Source: Eleginops maclovinus (lineage: Eukaryota; Chordata; Actinopteri; Perciformes; Eleginopidae). From it: DNA of 64,000 nt. The notes under the pieces are model-generated. The model was given only the letters and a program-made list of their open reading frames with translations, had not been told where the DNA came from and made no database searches. Below, in pieces: positions 61,401 to 64,000 of this stretch (within the stretch, counting starts at the first letter, position 1; each line of letters starts with the position of its first letter). Where the stretch lies: assembly GCF_036324505.1 (NCBI RefSeq), contig NC_086362.1, positions 13,412,453 through 13,476,452 on the forward strand, given 5' to 3'. The translations under genes and the position numbers were made by a program.

Positions 61401-61429
61401 GAGCCGCCTTTGTCTTTTGCAGTTGGCAT
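52155..61429 (-). CDS. Large nuclear-type protein with six dispersed basic KREYWRIKK modules and a C-terminal SPINDOC-like zinc finger (gene not named)
   Basis: Coding exons on the minus strand: 61429-58187, 55242-54565, 53779-53730, 53640-53579 and 52468-52155. All are in phase and give 4,347 bp (about 1,448 aa). Six copies of a 16-18-residue module (consensus KREYWRIKKREQRA) lie near residues 29, 281, 483, 718, 1046 and 1263, separated by long Ser/Thr/Pro/Gln-rich disordered stretches. Four sumoylation-type sites (IKTE, VKTE, IKQE, IKIE) lie between them. The last exon encodes an acidic stretch, then WRNRYLMDYDPLNQLLVCMV with CxxC and HxxxxH ligands, and AHPHTLSLEPGEQRQILEAW, closely resembling the SPINDOC finger. 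I infer a chromatin or DNA-associated regulator. I do not recognise the whole protein. Confidence 0.8.
52597..53340 (+). mobile_element. Dispersed ACTCAAGTA-family element carrying a minisatellite
   Basis: Left end GTCAGTGGAATAAAGTAACT and right end GATCTGAGTACTTTTTCCAC, plus CTCTG. Between them the usual TACTCAAGTAnnnGATCTGAGTACTT tail is multiplied into the 33-bp array. Confidence 0.8.
52687..53313 (+). repeat. 33-bp minisatellite with 198-bp higher-order unit
   Basis: About 19 units carrying TCTACTTTTACTCAAGTACA and AGATCTGAGTACT. A variant (AATATCTGAA) occurs at spacings of 4, 2, 4 and 2 units, a six-unit (198-bp) super-repeat. The period is a multiple of three, so a 218-codon frame stays open on the minus strand; it is not a gene. 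It lies in gene 3 intron 4. Confidence 0.97.
53579..53640 (-). CDS. Gene 3 coding exon 4
   Basis: Acceptor CTCTTTAAAG and donor GTAAAG bound 62 bp. Encodes TSEDADPASFSFSNFTASVE. It joins exons 3 and 5 in phase. Confidence 0.75.
53730..53779 (-). CDS. Gene 3 coding exon 3
   Basis: Acceptor TTTCCTGCAG and donor GTCTAT bound 50 bp, phase 0 to 2. Encodes DSGQWVSSSEESEHLM, an acidic serine-rich segment. Confidence 0.75.
54155..54545 (-). repeat. AT-rich intron with retroelement tail and (TA)n tract
   Basis: 54,155-54,200 is the reverse of a GGGATCAGTAAAGTAT-type tail. (TA)n spans about 54,521-54,546. Lies in gene 3 intron 2. Confidence 0.5.
54565..55242 (-). CDS. Gene 3 coding exon 2 (sixth basic module)
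   Basis: Acceptor TGTTTCAG and donor GTAAAA, 226 codons, phase 0 at both ends. Begins APGRVIVTTVKAVSPPAKRA, is Pro/Ser/Thr-rich, and carries ESEEDFLRRKREYWRIKKKE near its end followed by RARKAIKDKG. Confidence 0.88.
55705..56100 (-). mobile_element. Dispersed ACTCAAGTA-family element (reverse)
   Basis: TGTACTTGAGTAAAGTAGAA, GTACCAGAGTG and, at the far end, CATGTAGTGGAGTAAAGCT. Confidence 0.7.
56850..57372 (+). mobile_element. Dispersed ACTCAAGTA-family element
   Basis: Reads TTTGTACTTTACTTGAGTAT, CACTCACAGTTACTTTGTAC and ends AATGGACTTGAGTAAATGTT plus CCCCCACTGG. Confidence 0.75.
57636..58170 (+). mobile_element. Dispersed ACTCAAGTA-family element abutting gene 3 exon 1
   Basis: Starts AATGGTGGGAAGTAACTAAG and ends near ACTCAAGTAAAATCTCTTGA and TACTTTTTCAGCAG. 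Its end lies within about 20-30 bp of the exon-1 donor at 58187, and the read-through frame to 58100 runs into it. Confidence 0.75.
58187..61429 (-). CDS. Gene 3 coding exon 1 (five basic modules)
   Basis: 3,243 bp, 1,081 codons. ATG at 61429 (context GCGATGC) is the first in-frame Met after two in-frame stops upstream. Modules read KRQYWRNKKREQRA, RREQWRIKKRQQRA, RREYWRIKKREQRA, KREYWRIKKREQRA and KREYWKLMKRQQRA. The third is followed by a helix (RRVKRYQNILEEMRRA). A proline run (SPPPPTPPPPAP) lies near residue 822. The donor is CAG|GTAATG, phase 0. The frame stays open past this donor to 58100. Confidence 0.92.
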
Positions 61430-61626
61430 CGCAAGCTTGGACAGCCCATCGGTTCCCGTCCAAAAGTACTGGTTGGCTATTCCCTTGTCACACTGATTCA
61501 ATTCATCCCCTTAGTCATCACTTCCATTAACATACACGGTGTCCTCCTATATGAAGCCGCAGTAGGGGTTTCTCTCTGCTGAGCAGCTGTCAAATCTTGC
61601 AAACATCACCTCGGCATGCATATGAC
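61430..61626 (-). other. Gene 3 5' leader with several upstream ORFs
   Basis: Acceptor TTTCCTCAG precedes position 61626. In the main reading frame, an ATG at 61621 opens 24 codons, then TAG (61549-61547), 11 codons, TAA (61513-61511) and 27 codons before the ATG at 61429. Another frame holds an 11-codon ORF (MLMEVMTKGMN) starting near 61,532. Confidence 0.65.
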
Positions 61627-64000
61627 CTGAGGAAATAGAAAACAAGTCTTAATTGCATGTTATTTTGTCACTATTCTGATATCAAAAACAGTCTGAGTTT
61701 AGGCAACAATCTTTCAAGCATGTTCTAACATATCATTGTATTTAAACGTCTTTAAAAAGGAGAGTGAAGCATTCTGTTAAAAATGACAGTGTCAAATTTA
61801 CATGTAGGACCGGAATTCGATTTTTCTTTTTTTTAAGCCAGTATTGAAGCACATTATCAAACTATTTATATTTGTATCCTACAAAAGAGCAAATGTTAAG
61901 ATCCTCCGTTATAATTTCACATTACACAGCTACGTGATATTCAGATATTTCTCACTTTCAAATCAAAGGAAACCACTCATATGTGACTTTAGATGACATA
62001 CGAATCCACATCAACCATGCTGTTTATCACACGTGAAACTATTAATGTGCAATGGATTCACATGTAGTTTTAATTGTGAAAACATTACATTCGACTGCTT
62101 ACAAAGTAACTCATGGTTCTTCTTTACTATATACATTACATTTGGGCTCGTGCAAGTGTTTCTATTTCCAGGGACGCTTGTTTAAAAGGATTACATGCAA
62201 ATCAAGACAATGAATGTAAGCTAGGACGCCCATCTCCTATCTCACAACACGATGCCCACATGAGACAGGCTAAATGTTTGTGGCGGGTAAATATAAAAAT
62301 GTAACATTACAATTTAAGAATCCAAAATATCTGAAAACCACAGCATATTTGATGATACAAACACGTAGCGTGGATGTAGCATATGTAGAGCTACAGGAAC
62401 CAGGAAGCAGAGCGACACTGTCCCTTTAAATCTGTCCCTCTCTATCACAAATTATATCTGTCGAAAGCCATTTTTATTCTTTTTTCTGTTTCTTTTTCAT
62501 AATAAACGCAGCGAAACGACCCAGCTAATGCGTAACTAACGATAAACACAGAAAAGCGGTGAATAAAAAGCAGTTTCATGGCGTACATCGAGTCTGAACG
62601 CTGTGTCTCTCTCAGGCACAATGGACAGTATCTTGCTGCTCTGTCCACACGGACTGTCTGAGTGTGCTGCCTGTCTTAAAGAAGCCAGAAAACCCGCATG
62701 TTATTGTCGTAAAGCAGGCCGCTTGGAAACATGTGTAAGAAAAACATGCATACCCGATACCTTTTAGTTACACCTAACTTTCCGGGACAGTTTTAGTGAA
62801 CGTTTTGGACAGATATGTTGCCAGGACACTGCAGCTACTTTCCGCCAGCCAACCGTGCTCTGAGGCTGCCTTGACAACGCTGAAAAGTACCAGGATGTGG
62901 GACCTGGATGCGTGTGTGTGTTTGTGTGCGTGTGCGTGCGTGTGTGTGTGTTTACTATATGTTGTGGACACACAGCGACAGCACAGTGGAACGCCCCCTT
63001 CATTTCAAACCCTAGCAGAAAAAATGATATAAATATAGTAAATGGTGACTTTTATTTATCTTATACATGCATTGGTTACAATTAGCTTAGCTTGCTTGTT
63101 AGGCCTACTCGTGTTTAATTTCACGATTTAGTGACATTTGGAACAGTAGCCTACATCCAATAAACAATAAAAACAACATCCAGAAAATGCACAGTGATTA
63201 CATAAAGCAGGCAGTAACATATAGTATTTTCCAACTTGGAGCAGCTGCTGGAGGTCCATTGATTTATTGGCTTTTTCTACAGATGACCTCGATTCGTGCG
63301 CAGTATAAGTCTACAGTGCGATTTATAGTTTGAATATTATAATTATATATCATACCAAATGTGTATAAATATTTTTTAAATGTATTTTCAAGACGGCAGA
63401 TGGGCTCGATATCCAACACAATTATTATGAATTAAATATCTACAAATAACATCAGAAAATAGGGCTGATAAAATGAGCCATTATCTGATTATCTATTGAG
63501 ACGAACTGCAGATGATTAGTTAGAAAACATGCTACATGTTTTCACTGTCCCCCTTCTAGCACATTTGCTGGTTTTCTTTGTCTACTGAGACAGCAAAATT
63601 AATAGGACTGTTCCACTGTTCAGACAAAACAAGCCATTTGAACATGTCAATTGGCCCTTGATTAAAGAACAAATTAATGACTTAAGCTAATACTGGGTTT
63701 TTCTCTAAATATTAAAAACTCTTAGCTGCAGCGCTATAATCACTCAGGCTAGCATAGCATACCCACAGTATAGCTCATTTTATAACAACACTAAACACAG
63801 GATTTCATTTAAAAACAGTATATCCTTCAGGGGATCACCAGCCCCACATATTATGAGCTGGAGCTCATCATGGGGCCCTGATTCCCCATGGACCTGCCTA
63901 GCGTTTTAACCGATGCTCTGCCGAACCAAAGCGCTTCTGTCATCGCTTGATTTTGTGAGAACAACCGCATTAGTATTAGCAGCTTATCAGTATTAGCGCC
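61627..64000. other. Upstream region of gene 3; promoter probably near 62.5-63.0 kb
   Basis: No coding sequence recognised. 62,570-62,900 is less AT-rich than its surroundings and has a few CpGs, a plausible place for an untranslated first exon. A (TG)n-like tract sits at 62,911-62,951. From 63,000 to the end is AT-rich, with a possible relic of the GGGCTGCAAC-type repeat at 63,455-63,525. Confidence 0.4.
62911..62951. repeat. Imperfect (GT/GC)n microsatellite
   Basis: GTGTGTGTGTTTGTGTGCGT pattern, interrupted GT repeat. Confidence 0.85.

Noticed and set aside
58100..61501. Start of gene 3 at 61501
   Set aside because: The codon there is TTG, not ATG, and it follows an in-frame TAA only three codons upstream. 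The first in-frame ATG is at 61429.

Overview
This window looks like nuclear DNA of a teleost fish. It has spliced genes with GT-AG introns, many long (CA)n/(GT)n microsatellites, several minisatellites, and dense small non-autonomous transposon copies of kinds common in fish (hAT-like MITEs, Tc1/mariner relics, an L2-type LINE tail, and a family rich in ACTCAAGTA/TACTTGAGTA words). Three protein-coding genes can be supported. Names rest on recalled family sequences; exon ends were read from splice sites and codon phase.

(1) 0.5-40.3 kb, minus strand: the 5' part of eml3, an echinoderm microtubule-associated-protein-like gene. Coding exons run from a 25-bp first exon at 39,633-39,657 to the start of the WD/TAPE region at 539-608; the rest lies left of the window. 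Intron 1 is 25.5 kb and holds most of the repeats, including a 3.2-kb minisatellite of 20-bp units.

(2) 41-47.7 kb, plus strand: a complete ecsit gene in seven coding exons (450 codons). It is head-to-head with eml3 across about 1 kb that contains a mobile-element copy.

(3) 52.1-61.6 kb, minus strand: a large gene (about 1,448 codons over five coding exons) that I cannot name. It carries six dispersed copies of a basic module of the form KREYWRIKKREQRA and ends in a C2H2 finger resembling that of SPINDOC. It is tail-to-tail with ecsit and is the best candidate here for something poorly described.

The remaining sequence is introns, intergenic DNA and repeats. Two minisatellites (18.3-19.15 kb and 52.7-53.3 kb) appear to have grown out of dispersed elements, show higher-order repeat structure, and have periods divisible by three, which creates long spurious ORFs. 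No tRNA, rRNA, CRISPR or viral genes were recognised. The three genes work separately: eml3 in microtubule/spindle function, ecsit in mitochondrial complex I assembly and Toll/BMP signalling, and gene 3 probably in the nucleus.
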